64,000 nucleotides of DNA from CAG-826 sp964583155 (GCA_964583155.1 CAZOUY010000002.1:62001-126000); one strand, 5' to 3'; positions 28,630-37,447 are shown, numbered from the stretch's first letter. Translations and numbers: made by a program. Notes: a model not told the origin generated them from the letters alone.

Positions 28630-29913
28630 ATGAAAAAAATAGCCGTTATCGTTAAGGATAAGACCACTCTTGAATTGATGGAGGATGGCAAAAAGGGCGA
28701 TATTATTGATTTAGAGGAATTGATGCAGGTTGACTCCTCTTTGATTGAAAGAATAATCGATAGTAAAAAAGATCCCATTTATAATGAGCGTCTAAAGAGT
28801 GTATTAGAAGGCTTTAATCATGAAAAAGAAAAGCTTGAATTAGAGCATAAAGTTCAGCTCCAAGAAAGAATCGAACAAGAGCAGGAAAAGCAAGAAAAAT
28901 TGAAGACCAGAATCGCCGAATTAGAGGCGGTCATGGATGAAAAAGAGAAGAAGATGCGCTTGGAAATTGAAAATGAATGGCAAAAAAGAATAGCGGAGCT
29001 AGAGAAAAAACTAGCCACTATCCAATCCCAAAATGAAACGGAAAAATTGAAAATTAAAACAGACTTTAACGAGGAAAAGCGGGACTTAGAAGAAGCTCAT
29101 CGCGAGGAGATTCGAAAGCTCGAGGAAACGATTCAAGAATTACGTAGACAGAAAGCATCATTAAGCGTCAAAGTCATCGGTGAAGATCTCGAAGCTTGGT
29201 GTAATAATGAAGTTCTTTCCTATATGCAAACGGGATTTAAAAATTGTCTTTGGGAAAAGGATAATAATCCGACGCATGATGATGGGGATGCGCATGGCAC
29301 GAAAGCGGATTTTATTTTCTCTATCTTCAGTAATGAATCGCACGATAGCAATGAATTACTGACAAGGATTTGCTTAGAAATGAAGGATGAAAATCCGGAT
29401 TCGGTCAATAAACAGAAAAATGAGAAATATTATCGAAAGCTGGATGCCGATCGTTCGAAAAAGAATTGTGAATACGCGGTGTTGGTCAGTAATTTGGAAA
29501 GCGATCAGCAAAACGCTTTACCGATTTATCGCGTTCCCAATTACGCCAATATGTATGTGGTTCGTCCCGCTTATTTGATGGTTTTCTTAAATCTCATCGT
29601 TTCGCTAACAACGCGTTTTGCGTATCTTATTACGAAAGAGGGAGAAGAAAAGCTAATATTCAAGAGCAAAGAGGAAATTATGCATTCCTTTGAAGATATC
29701 AAAAAAACATATTTGGAGAAGCCTTTGGAAACGCTTCAAAAGCAAATTGAAGATATTAGAAAGCAATCTATGGATATTATTGAATCCGCCGGGAAGATCG
29801 ATTCAGCGGTTTCTAGAATTACCACCAGTTATTTAGAAGTCATTCAAAGCAAATTGGAAAGATATGAAGTGAAATTAAAATCCAATGCTAAAAAGATCGA
29901 TTCTCTTTCCTAA
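28630..29913 (+). CDS. DUF2130 coiled-coil protein
   Basis: A 427-residue cytoplasmic protein. Residues about 55-180 form a long Glu/Lys/Gln-rich coiled coil, followed by a globular domain with GEDLEAWCNNEV, DGDAHGTKADFIF and EMKDENPDS, the text typical of DUF2130 proteins. The D...E...K arrangement of this region recalls PD-(D/E)xK nuclease folds, so a nuclease-like role is possible but unproven. A second helical region ends the protein. The ribosome binding site is AAGGAGG. It ends the secA transcript before a terminator. Confidence 0.8.
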   Translation: MKKIAVIVKDKTTLELMEDGKKGDIIDLEELMQVDSSLIERIIDSKKDPIYNERLKSVLEGFNHEKEKLELEHKVQLQERIEQEQEKQEKLKTRIAELEAVMDEKEKKMRLEIENEWQKRIAELEKKLATIQSQNETEKLKIKTDFNEEKRDLEEAHREEIRKLEETIQELRRQKASLSVKVIGEDLEAWCNNEVLSYMQTGFKNCLWEKDNNPTHDDGDAHGTKADFIFSIFSNESHDSNELLTRICLEMKDENPDSVNKQKNEKYYRKLDADRSKKNCEYAVLVSNLESDQQNALPIYRVPNYANMYVVRPAYLMVFLNLIVSLTTRFAYLITKEGEEKLIFKSKEEIMHSFEDIKKTYLEKPLETLQKQIEDIRKQSMDIIESAGKIDSAVSRITTSYLEVIQSKLERYEVKLKSNAKKIDSLS

Positions 29914-29969
29914 AAGGAAAATCGTTTCCGCATCTTTTGATGCCAATTTGGTGATTTAAAACGGTTTTG

Positions 29970-30003
29970 ACGCAATTCTAGCCGGTTATTTTTGCGTTTT
30001 TTA
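29970..30003 (+). terminator. Probable terminator before secG
   Basis: Stem ACGCAA/TTGCGT (29970-29975 with 29992-29997) with a 16-base loop, then T6. Confidence 0.6.
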
Positions 30004-30091
30004 AAATATTTGTTTTATTTTCTATGAAAATAGTGTAATATATTTAAGCAAACGCTAAGCGTTGATAAATATTTTGTATGGAGGTTCTCTT

Positions 30092-30358
30092 ATGGGTGCT
30101 TTAGATATTATATTCTTGATTGTAGCTGTTATTATTATTATTTTATCCCTTCTTCAAGGTGGAAAATCCGATGGTGCTTCGGGAGCAATCACCGGAGGCG
30201 GTCTCAATGTTTTCGCTAAACAAAAGGAACGTGGCTCTGAGCTTGTTATTTCCTGGCTAACCTTCGCCTTTGCTGTTATCTTTTTCATATTTGCGATCTT
30301 AATCAAAGCACTTGGTTCAAGCTCCGCATCGACAGCGATGGCCTTGTTGGGCTTTTAA
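30092..30358 (+). CDS. secG: Preprotein translocase subunit SecG
   Basis: Small two-membrane-segment subunit of the SecYEG channel, about 88 residues. The sequence has the conserved LLQGGKSDGAS...GG loop between the two membrane segments. The start ATG 30092 follows GGAGG; an in-frame ATG at 30062 is upstream of that ribosome binding site. A 13-bp palindrome AACGCTAAGCGTT (30051-30063) lies in the leader. The secG-rnr-smpB order is typical of Bacillota. Confidence 0.93.
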   Translation: MGALDIIFLIVAVIIIILSLLQGGKSDGASGAITGGGLNVFAKQKERGSELVISWLTFAFAVIFFIFAILIKALGSSSASTAMALLGF

Positions 30359-30370
30359 AAAAAGATTTGA

Positions 30371-30393
30371 AAAAGGGGAGTTTTCCCCTTTTT
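30371..30393 (+). terminator. Terminator/attenuator between secG and rnr
   Basis: Stem AAAAGGGGA/TCCCCTTTT (30371-30379 with 30384-30392), four-base loop, followed by further T. It will reduce read-through from secG into rnr. Confidence 0.85.
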
Positions 30394-30415
30394 TATTTGA
30401 AATGAGGTGATTTTA

Positions 30416-32500
30416 ATGGAAGAGAAAATTCTCCAATTTGTGGAAGAAAAAAAATATGTGACCGCGAACGAGATCTACGCTTTCTTCGATGATAAGCGTT
30501 CTCGTATTTCGCTTGCTCTTCAAACGATGGTGAATGATGGTCGTCTTATCATTGAAGATGATTATTACGTGGCGCCCGAAACCTTAGGCATCTTATTAGC
30601 GGAAATCACCTCTATTAAGGAAAATTATGCTTTTGCTCATCTTTTAAGGACAGATGAAGATGTGTATTTGAAAAATGATGATTTAGCGGATGCGATTTTG
30701 CATGATCGCGTTTATTTGCGTCCTAACAATTATGGATTTCATGTCGTTAAAATTGTGCAAAGAAAGCATCTTCAGATCGTCGGTGAAGTTTATCGTAGTC
30801 ATGGTCAATGGCTATTAAACGCTCCTTATCTGGCTCCGGAGGGAATAAGCTTTGTGATTGAAAATTATCAAGGCGAAGAGAGCGATTTAGTGGTTGGCCA
30901 CATAATTTCCTCCTCACCGCAAAAAATCATCGTAGCGGTCGATTCTATTTTAGGAAAGAAAAACGATCCGGGAATGGATATGAAGCGCTTGCTTTTAGAA
31001 AATGATGCTCCGGTCGATTTTCCTGATGATGTCGAAAGAGAGGTTATCGACATACCTCTTATAGTGAAAAATGAAGAAATAGTGCAGCGTTTAGATTTAC
31101 GGCAAGAGTTGATTTTTACCATCGATGGTGAAGACGCTCGCGATTTAGATGATGCTATTTCCATCAAAAAAGAGAATGATAGTTATCTAATCGGTGTTCA
31201 TATCGCGGATGTTTCTTACTATGTTCACGAGAAAAGTGCGATTGACGAGGAGGCTTTTAATCGCGGTACATCGATATATATCGCCGATCGGGTTGTTCCG
31301 ATGCTTCCTTTTCAATTATCAAATGGTATTTGCTCTTTAAATCCGGATGTCGATCGTCTGACGATTTCCTGTTTAATGAAGGTCAATGAAGATGGTGAGG
31401 TTCTTTCTTATGAAATTGTTCCGGCGGTGATTTGCTCGAAGCATCGCTTAACTTATACATATGTTAATGAAGTTCTCGCACAAGAGAAGGCGAATAACGA
31501 GCTTGAAGAAAGCCTTCAATTGCTGCATCGAATAACCGCCAAAATTCGTCAATCAAGGACGGAAAAGGGAGCATTGGAATTGAGTGTCCCGGAAATCAAA
31601 ATTGTGGTTGATCAGGAAGGAAAAGCCATTGGTGTCGTCAAAAAAGAGCAGAAAGAGGGTGAAAAGCTCATCGAAGATCTCATGATACTCGCTAATGAAA
31701 TAGTAGCGACGACGATCAATCGAAAGAGCTTACCATTCCTTTATCGTATTCATGAAAAACCGCCTCTTCGTAAATTGGAGCAATTTATTGAATTTGCGTC
31801 TCGTTTAGGGCATCCTATCGCTTTTAACCCTCTGCAGGTTACATCGAAGGATTTACAGAACTATTTAAGCCAATTACAAGGTGTAGAAGAAAAAGAGATT
31901 ATTTCGACGGTGCTTTTACGATCATTAGCCAAAGCCCGCTATGCTTCGACGAACAAGGGGCATTTTGGCCTAGCGTCATCATGCTACACGCATTTTACTT
32001 CACCTATTCGTCGTTATCCCGATCTGATTGTGCATCGCTTATTACGAAAATACTTGTTTCAAAAGGATTTCACGGGTCTAAATGCCATTAGCGAACAGAT
32101 GGTCTTTTTGGCGGAAGATACCTCTTATAAGGAAAGAAGAGCGGTCGCGATAGAACGCTCATCGGTTGATATTAAAGGGGCGGAATATATGGAAAATCAT
32201 TTAGGTATGGTGTTAAATGGTTATATCGATGGTATGAATAATCGTGCCATGTATGTCGCCTTGGAGAATGGTCTTTCCGGAATTTTAAAGTTTAGCGATT
32301 TTCATGAATACTTTACCATTGATGAAAATGGGCAATCCTCCTTTTCAAGAAGAAGAGGAATCCGTTTTATTCTCGGTGAAAAGGTTAAAGTAATGGTCGC
32401 TAGTGTCGATAAAATGAAGGGTGAAATCGTCTTGGAGCTAATAGAAAAATCACGTTATCGGCCTAATCCGCAGCATTTACGTCTACATCGTCGAAAATAA
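30416..32500 (+). CDS. rnr: Ribonuclease R
   Basis: Processive 3'-to-5' exoribonuclease, about 694 residues. An N-terminal winged-helix region, cold-shock domains, the RNB catalytic domain with the metal-binding aspartates (DGEDARDLDDAI) and a C-terminal S1 domain (LGMVLNGYIDGMNNRAMYV) ending in a basic tail. The start ATG 30416 follows GAGGTG; a GTG at 30407 overlaps that site. In many bacteria RNase R works with tmRNA and SmpB, encoded next. Confidence 0.95.
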   Translation: MEEKILQFVEEKKYVTANEIYAFFDDKRSRISLALQTMVNDGRLIIEDDYYVAPETLGILLAEITSIKENYAFAHLLRTDEDVYLKNDDLADAILHDRVYLRPNNYGFHVVKIVQRKHLQIVGEVYRSHGQWLLNAPYLAPEGISFVIENYQGEESDLVVGHIISSSPQKIIVAVDSILGKKNDPGMDMKRLLLENDAPVDFPDDVEREVIDIPLIVKNEEIVQRLDLRQELIFTIDGEDARDLDDAISIKKENDSYLIGVHIADVSYYVHEKSAIDEEAFNRGTSIYIADRVVPMLPFQLSNGICSLNPDVDRLTISCLMKVNEDGEVLSYEIVPAVICSKHRLTYTYVNEVLAQEKANNELEESLQLLHRITAKIRQSRTEKGALELSVPEIKIVVDQEGKAIGVVKKEQKEGEKLIEDLMILANEIVATTINRKSLPFLYRIHEKPPLRKLEQFIEFASRLGHPIAFNPLQVTSKDLQNYLSQLQGVEEKEIISTVLLRSLAKARYASTNKGHFGLASSCYTHFTSPIRRYPDLIVHRLLRKYLFQKDFTGLNAISEQMVFLAEDTSYKERRAVAIERSSVDIKGAEYMENHLGMVLNGYIDGMNNRAMYVALENGLSGILKFSDFHEYFTIDENGQSSFSRRRGIRFILGEKVKVMVASVDKMKGEIVLELIEKSRYRPNPQHLRLHRRK

Positions 32501-32512
32501 ATATTCTTCATA

Positions 32513-32542
32513 TTGGGGATTTTATTGTTTTCTCGATATAAT
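32513..32542 (+). promoter_or_regulatory. Candidate smpB promoter
   Basis: Perfect -10 TATAAT at 32537-32542 with a weak -35 TTGGGG at 32513-32518 (18-bp spacer), 21 bp before the smpB start. Confidence 0.5.
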
Positions 32543-32562
32543 ATAAGGAAAGGAGCGTCAAT

Positions 32563-33021
32563 ATGGATTCATCGATTAAAATCATCACACATAATCGCAA
32601 AGCATCATTTAATTATTTTCTAAGTGATTTTATCGAAGCAGGCGTCGTTTTAACCGGCACTGAGATAAAATCGATTCGCAATAATGGTCTTTCCTTAAAC
32701 GATTGCTATATCGTAATTAGAAACCAAGAAGCCTATATTATCGGCATGCATATTGCTCCCTATAAGGAAGGAAACATTTTCAATCAAGACCCTTTAAGAA
32801 CACGGAAATTGCTTTTACATAAAAAAGAAATTCGTAAATTAGAGATCAAGGTGAAAGAAAAATCTTTTACTCTCGTTCCCACCAAGGTGTATTTTAAAAA
32901 CGGACGTGTCAAAATTGAAATCGCTTTAGGCAAAGGCAAAAAGAATTTTGATAAGCGGGAAAGCGAAAAAGAAAAGGATCAAAAACGAACGATCGATAAA
33001 GCGATGAAAAGCTATAATTAG
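32563..33021 (+). CDS. smpB: SsrA-binding protein SmpB
   Basis: Binds tmRNA and brings it to stalled ribosomes. The 152-residue protein has the OB-fold motifs HNRKASFNYF, GTEIKSIRNNGLSLNDCY and a basic C-terminal tail (KGKKNFDKRESEKEKDQKR) that enters the mRNA channel. The ribosome binding site is AAAGGAG. The tmRNA gene itself is not seen nearby. The stop TAG overlaps the folT stop on the other strand. Confidence 0.96.
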   Translation: MDSSIKIITHNRKASFNYFLSDFIEAGVVLTGTEIKSIRNNGLSLNDCYIVIRNQEAYIIGMHIAPYKEGNIFNQDPLRTRKLLLHKKEIRKLEIKVKEKSFTLVPTKVYFKNGRVKIEIALGKGKKNFDKRESEKEKDQKRTIDKAMKSYN

Positions 33022-33569
33022 AAAGATGATTCATCTTTCTTTTTTTGTGTCATGATTAATGGCTTAAGACGCGGTAAAGATAAATAGATGATGGCAATAT
33101 AAGGGATGCATAATCCGATGGCGGTCGCCACTCTTACTCCTAACTGCGTGATGACGTAGGGGGTCGGATAATGCAAAAGGAGACCATCAAGATATAACGC
33201 TAAAGTATTGATTAAAGTAATGGATAATGAAACCCCAATAACCAGTATTGAAATATTGAAAAGAGATCCATTCTTTTTCATGACGTTATGGAAGATAAGA
33301 CCGCTTAGAAAGCCCCACATCATAGGGGCTAGCATCCAAATAAGAGTAGTGGGACCTAAGCCATAGAGGCATAGCTGGGAAATAAAGCCACTGACGATAC
33401 CGGTCAATAATCCGGCCCAAGGTCCAAAGAGAATGCCACTAAAAAGCAGAGGCAAGCTATATAAAGTAAATTTGCTAGCTTCATTGCGAACGCTTAATAG
33501 TTCCAAAATAATTGATAAAGCGGCCATTGAGCTAGCGATACAAATTAGATAAATTCTTTTTTTATTCAT
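33018..33569 (-). CDS. folT: Folate ECF transporter substrate-binding subunit
   Basis: Integral membrane S-component of an energy-coupling-factor vitamin transporter, 183 residues with six hydrophobic segments. The ECF-S pattern is seen in LFSGILFGPWAGLLTGIVSGFI. It is assigned to folate because a tetrahydrofolate riboswitch lies directly upstream. It needs a shared EcfA/A'/T module encoded elsewhere. The ribosome binding site AGGGAGG sits in a hairpin. The last codons are encoded by the smpB terminator hairpin, and the stop codons of folT and smpB overlap by 3-4 bp. Confidence 0.9.
   Translation of the reverse strand: MNKKRIYLICIASSMAALSIILELLSVRNEASKFTLYSLPLLFSGILFGPWAGLLTGIVSGFISQLCLYGLGPTTLIWMLAPMMWGFLSGLIFHNVMKKNGSLFNISILVIGVSLSITLINTLALYLDGLLLHYPTPYVITQLGVRVATAIGLCIPYIAIIYLSLPRLKPLIMTQKKKDESSF
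33020..33047. terminator. Terminator between smpB and folT
   Basis: Stem AGAAAGAT/ATCTTTCT (33020-33027 with 33033-33040), loop GATTC, followed by T7 on the plus strand. It terminates smpB and lies inside the folT 3' end. Confidence 0.85.
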
Positions 33570-33574
33570 AAAAA

Positions 33575-33593
33575 GACCTCCCTGATCGAGGCC
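33575..33593 (-). promoter_or_regulatory. Hairpin sequestering the folT ribosome binding site
   Basis: On the minus strand GGCCTC pairs with GAGGTC (33588-33593 with 33575-33580), which contains the GGAGG of folT. This is the probable expression platform: THF binding upstream would favour this hairpin and block translation. Confidence 0.65.
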
Positions 33594-33600
33594 CGCTAAA

Positions 33601-33690
33601 CAGCGGACGCGTTTGAAAACCGCTACTTAAGAGTATTCGTTCTATTCCGACATCCCATGAATAGACACTTAACGCTTTCAAACTACTCTG
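33601..33690 (-). promoter_or_regulatory. Tetrahydrofolate riboswitch (THF-I class)
   Basis: On the minus strand the leader contains, in order, AGAGTAG, GCGTTAAGTGT, ATGGGATGTCG, GAACGAA, AGCGGTTTTC and GCGTCCGCT. These match the conserved segments of the THF riboswitch as I remember them, including the closing stem and the two ligand-binding junctions. It stands between a TATAAT (33698-33703, minus) and folT, the family's most common target. Confidence 0.92.
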
Positions 33691-33697
33691 TGATTCT

Positions 33698-33703
33698 ATT
33701 ATA
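33698..33703 (-). promoter_or_regulatory. -10 box of the folT riboswitch transcript
   Basis: Perfect TATAAT on the minus strand, 8 bp before the first conserved riboswitch bases. No clear -35 at 16-18 bp. Confidence 0.6.
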
Positions 33704-33766
33704 TCCTAATCATCATTCATTGAACATTAAAATATTGTCTTTATTTCAATCGCGAAAGAGCGATTG

Positions 33767-33795
33767 TTGATTTTAATGGCTTATTGGGGTATTCT
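33767..33795 (+). promoter_or_regulatory. Candidate promoter of the small membrane protein
   Basis: -35 TTGATT (33767-33772), 17-bp spacer, -10 TATTCT (33790-33795). Confidence 0.5.
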
Positions 33796-33823
33796 AATAA
33801 ATATCAAAGGAAGTGAAGCTATC

Positions 33824-34015
33824 ATGGAAGAAAAAGAACCACTACCAAACGCAGAAGGTGACTCAGGTAAGGTTGATTTTGCCAAAAAATGGTTGATCGT
33901 CTGTATCGTTTTGTTTGTCATTTTAATTGTTTTGGCGATTGTTTTGCAATTCATCCCTCATGATGAAGAGATCTGGACCGGTGGCTCTCTACCATCCTCA
34001 CTTTCCAATAAATAA
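33824..34015 (+). CDS. Small single-pass membrane protein, unknown
   Basis: A 63-residue protein: an acidic N-terminal part (MEEKEPLPNAEGDSG), one strongly hydrophobic segment (about 24-44) and a short extracytoplasmic tail. The start ATG 33824 follows AAGGAAGTG; in-frame codons back to 33764 overlap the candidate promoter. No family recognised. Confidence 0.6.
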   Translation: MEEKEPLPNAEGDSGKVDFAKKWLIVCIVLFVILIVLAIVLQFIPHDEEIWTGGSLPSSLSNK

Positions 34016-34138
34016 AATTGGCCGGCTTCATTACGTTTTTTTAACGATGAACTATCTAAAATTATTCCATTATTCTCTAGAAATTATCTATATAAAAAAT
34101 GATGATTTTTTCTCAAAATAAAATATAGGAGAAGAAAT

Positions 34139-35617
34139 ATGCGCTATCATTTTATTGTGTTGATTACCACGCTTTTATCATTATGTGCTTGCGGTGGCCA
34201 TCACCATAGCTATGGTGAATGGAGTGTCGCTATTGAAGGCAGCTGTACGCAGGATGAATTCCTACATCGTTTTTGCGAAGAGTGTCATCATGAAGAAGTG
34301 AAAATCGGCCAAAAAGCTCCGGGCCATGATTTTGTTTTAGATTCGATATGTCTCGATAATGCCAAATACGAGATTGAAAAAGGTGGCTTTTTTTCGTGTG
34401 CTCGTTGTCAATATTCAACCGTCATGAGCTTAACTTCTCAAAATGCAGGTTTACCTATCCTTAGTTTTCAAGGATCGCTAGATGGCATCTCGAAAGAGAA
34501 TAAAGTGAATGTTCAGGTGGATTATGATGATTTCAATCAAAAATTTGCCTGCGCGGCGACTTTAAAAATCCAAGGCGCAACATCAGCAACTTTTCCTAAA
34601 AAGAATTATACGATGCAGTTATTGAATAATGATGGATCGAAATATAAGGTTGAAATGCAAGAAGGATGGGGAAAAGAAAGCAAGTATTGCTTAAAAGCCA
34701 ATTGGATAGATTACTCACAATCGCGAAATGTTGTATCGGCGAAAATATTTGGGCAAGTAGTGCATTCTCGTAATATCAATGATCCATTACAAGGATTGAT
34801 TAATGGAGGAGCGATAGATGGCTATCCTGTTTTAATTTATCTTAATAATGAATTCCATGGCCTATACACCTTTAATATTCCTAAGGATAATTGGATGTTT
34901 GATATGAGCTCGAAGGATACGCATTTGCACCAAGCCATTTTGATGGGCGATGACTGGACCAGCAGTGTTGCTTTTCAAGAACCGATCAGCGATCCTAATG
35001 ACGTTTCACTAAGTGGTTGGGATTTAGAGTATTGTTCGACCGAGGAAACATCCGAAGGAGTCTCCTGGGTAGCGGATAGCATGAATCGCTTAATTAATTT
35101 TGTTTTAACCGCCGATGACCAAAGCTTTAAAAATCAGATTCGTTCTTATTTGGATTTAGAAAGAACAATCGATGTCATTCTTTATACATATGTGATTTGT
35201 GGAGCGGATAATCTCTGCAAAAACGTTTTATGGGTCACATTCGATGGTGATAAATGGTTACCATCGATGTATGATATGGATTCCACATGGGGATTGGTAT
35301 GGGATGGTTTATCATTTTATAATCCCCATGAAATGACCAATATCAAAACCAATCAATGGAATAAGCTTTATTATCGCATTGTCTCATTATTTTATCAGGA
35401 TGTCTTAACGCGTTATCGTGAATTAAGAAGCGATATTTTGAGTGAAAGTCATCTTAAAGCAGAGTTTAAAGCTTTTCTTAATTTAATTCCCGACTATGCT
35501 TTTCAAGCGGAAAAAGAAAAGTGGGGAGAGGTACCGAATAATAACGTTGATCATTTGCAACAAATCGAACAGTTTATTGATAGCCATTTAGAGGCTTTGG
35601 ATTGGTATTTAAGATAA
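34139..35617 (+). CDS. CotH-like kinase-fold lipoprotein
   Basis: A 492-residue lipoprotein with the lipobox LSLCAC (Cys18 or Cys20). Residues about 20-100 are rich in Cys and His (SCTQDEFLHRFCEECHHEE, GGFFSCARCQY), a zinc-ribbon-like pair of CxxC motifs. Residues about 110-450 match the CotH family: KIQGATSATFPKKNYTMQL, GLYTFNIPKDNWMF and the DMDSTWG metal/nucleotide motif. B. subtilis CotH is a secreted-type protein kinase of spore coat proteins; in gut Bacillota many CotH proteins are surface lipoproteins of unknown substrate. The ribosome binding site is TAGGAG, and a terminator follows. Confidence 0.85.
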   Translation: MRYHFIVLITTLLSLCACGGHHHSYGEWSVAIEGSCTQDEFLHRFCEECHHEEVKIGQKAPGHDFVLDSICLDNAKYEIEKGGFFSCARCQYSTVMSLTSQNAGLPILSFQGSLDGISKENKVNVQVDYDDFNQKFACAATLKIQGATSATFPKKNYTMQLLNNDGSKYKVEMQEGWGKESKYCLKANWIDYSQSRNVVSAKIFGQVVHSRNINDPLQGLINGGAIDGYPVLIYLNNEFHGLYTFNIPKDNWMFDMSSKDTHLHQAILMGDDWTSSVAFQEPISDPNDVSLSGWDLEYCSTEETSEGVSWVADSMNRLINFVLTADDQSFKNQIRSYLDLERTIDVILYTYVICGADNLCKNVLWVTFDGDKWLPSMYDMDSTWGLVWDGLSFYNPHEMTNIKTNQWNKLYYRIVSLFYQDVLTRYRELRSDILSESHLKAEFKAFLNLIPDYAFQAEKEKWGEVPNNNVDHLQQIEQFIDSHLEALDWYLR

Positions 35618-35621
35618 AAAG

Positions 35622-35657
35622 AAAGGGATTCAGCTATGAAAGCAAATCCCTTTTTTT
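35622..35657. terminator. Terminator between the CotH gene and the flavodiiron gene
   Basis: Stem AAAGGGATT/AATCCCTTT (35622-35630 with 35645-35653), 14-base loop, then T. It also lies just past the end of the converging gene. Confidence 0.85.
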
Positions 35658-35659
35658 GA

Positions 35660-37447
35660 TTATTCGATTTTTTCAAAGTCGTTTGCGCCATGCTTACAAA
35701 GAGGACAAATAAAGTCATCAGGTAAAGTGTCACCTTCATAAATATAACCGCAAACCTTACAAATATAGCCTTTGATTTTAGTAGCGGGTTTGGGCTTAAC
35801 ATTATTTTGATAATAAGTATAAGTCATGGTTTCCTTATCGGAAATAACGCGTGATTCCGTAACACTACAAATGAATAAGCCATGAGTTCCCAAATCTAAA
35901 TAGTCTTCGACCTTTAATGAGAGCAGAGCATTAATATATTTTGAAAGAAAGGCTAATCCGTTATCGGAGCGTAAAGCAGGATAGGCTTTAAATTTATCGA
36001 CATTTCGTCCACTCACAAAGCCGAAGTTCTCAAAGACGCTAAAGGGAGCATCAACCGATAAGCAATTCACATTCATGATTCCCGATTGCTTGATAACATG
36101 ATGGGAATAATTCTCTTTATTGATGGTGACACCAACCCTTAATGGTCGATCCGTTAATTGACTCACCGTATTAACGATTAAGCCATTATCTTTTTTACCA
36201 TCATGGGAAGTGACAACATATAAACCATAGCCGATGTTAAAAAGAGCGTTTAAGTTTTGCTTATTAGCCTTCTTACCATCCTGCGCTAGATACTCTTTGG
36301 TCAATTCTTTGCTCAAGGTGGCGATTTGTTGATGGTTATCATCATTCATTGCCGATAAGATACGCACGACCGGTTCCACAAAGGTAATATTCTTGCAGCT
36401 TGCCATCTTCTCTTTAATGACTTTGGCGGCTAAGGGAGCCCAGGAACCATTTTCAATAATGCCTATCGTTTTATTTTGAAAGTTCCGTTCGATGAGATGA
36501 TCTAAAAATGTGTGCATAAATGGAAAAATAGAGGCATTATAGGTGGTTGTGGCCAAGATTATTTTTCCATAGCGGAAAGCATTTTCGACCGCCTTTGCGA
36601 TATCGGATCGAGCCAGATCGCAAACGACGACTTGAGGACAGCCATCACTTTCAAGCTTATTTGCCAACTCTTCGACCGCTAATTTGGTATTACCATATAT
36701 GGAAGTGTAGGCGATGAAAACCCCTTCACTTTCGGTTTGATAGCTTGACCAGGTATTATAAAGATCGAGGTAATAGCCGAGATTTTCTTGCAAAATAGGA
36801 CCATGCAAAGGACATATCATTTCGATATCCAGGGTAGAGGCCTTTTTTAACAGGCTTTGAACTTGAGCACCATATTTTCCAACGATACCGATATAATATC
36901 GGCGCGCTTCATCCGCCCAATCCTCATCATGATCCAAAGCTCCGAATTTACCAAATCCATCAGCGGAAAAAAGAGCTTTGGCATACGCATCATAGGTTAC
37001 CATTACTTCGGGCCAATGAACCATCGGCGCAAAGACAAAGGTTAAAAGATGCTTTCCTAGTGATAAGGTATCCATATCGGAAACCACCAATTTATTGGCA
37101 ATATCCTGATGGAAAAATTGATCGATCATTTTAAAGGTCTTAATATTTCCCACGATGATCGTATCCGGATATTGCTTTAAAAAATTTATGATATTGGCAG
37201 AGTGGTCGGGCTCCATGTGCTGGACGACCAAGTAAGTAGGCTTTTTTCCATTTAAAACCTTTTCAATATTATCGAGCCATTCATGCGTGAAATGACGATC
37301 CACCGTATCCATGATGGCAATTTTTTCATCCATGATGACATAAGAATTATAGGCCATGCCATTTGGCACAACATATTGACCTTCAAAAAGATCCACTTGG
37401 TGATCGTTCACACCAACATAATAAATATCATTTTTAATGTCTACCAT
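35660..37447 (-). CDS. Flavodiiron protein fused to flavin reductase and rubredoxin
   Basis: A 595-residue cytoplasmic O2- or NO-reducing enzyme in three parts. Residues 1-250 are a metallo-beta-lactamase diiron domain with HMEPDHSA (H-x-E-x-D-H ligands) and the later His/Asp ligands. Residues about 250-395 are a flavodoxin domain (AYTSIYGNTKLAVEEL). Residues about 400-560 are a flavin-reductase-like FMN domain. The last 40 residues are a rubredoxin with CKVC and CPLC. Such fusions let one polypeptide take electrons from NAD(P)H to the diiron site. This fits an anaerobe that must remove oxygen. The ribosome binding site is GAAGGAG. Confidence 0.93.
   Translation of the reverse strand: MVDIKNDIYYVGVNDHQVDLFEGQYVVPNGMAYNSYVIMDEKIAIMDTVDRHFTHEWLDNIEKVLNGKKPTYLVVQHMEPDHSANIINFLKQYPDTIIVGNIKTFKMIDQFFHQDIANKLVVSDMDTLSLGKHLLTFVFAPMVHWPEVMVTYDAYAKALFSADGFGKFGALDHDEDWADEARRYYIGIVGKYGAQVQSLLKKASTLDIEMICPLHGPILQENLGYYLDLYNTWSSYQTESEGVFIAYTSIYGNTKLAVEELANKLESDGCPQVVVCDLARSDIAKAVENAFRYGKIILATTTYNASIFPFMHTFLDHLIERNFQNKTIGIIENGSWAPLAAKVIKEKMASCKNITFVEPVVRILSAMNDDNHQQIATLSKELTKEYLAQDGKKANKQNLNALFNIGYGLYVVTSHDGKKDNGLIVNTVSQLTDRPLRVGVTINKENYSHHVIKQSGIMNVNCLSVDAPFSVFENFGFVSGRNVDKFKAYPALRSDNGLAFLSKYINALLSLKVEDYLDLGTHGLFICSVTESRVISDKETMTYTYYQNNVKPKPATKIKGYICKVCGYIYEGDTLPDDFICPLCKHGANDFEKIE

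Noticed and set aside
32500..33100. tmRNA gene next to smpB
   Set aside because: No tRNA-like ends or tag-encoding frame are visible; folT occupies the space.
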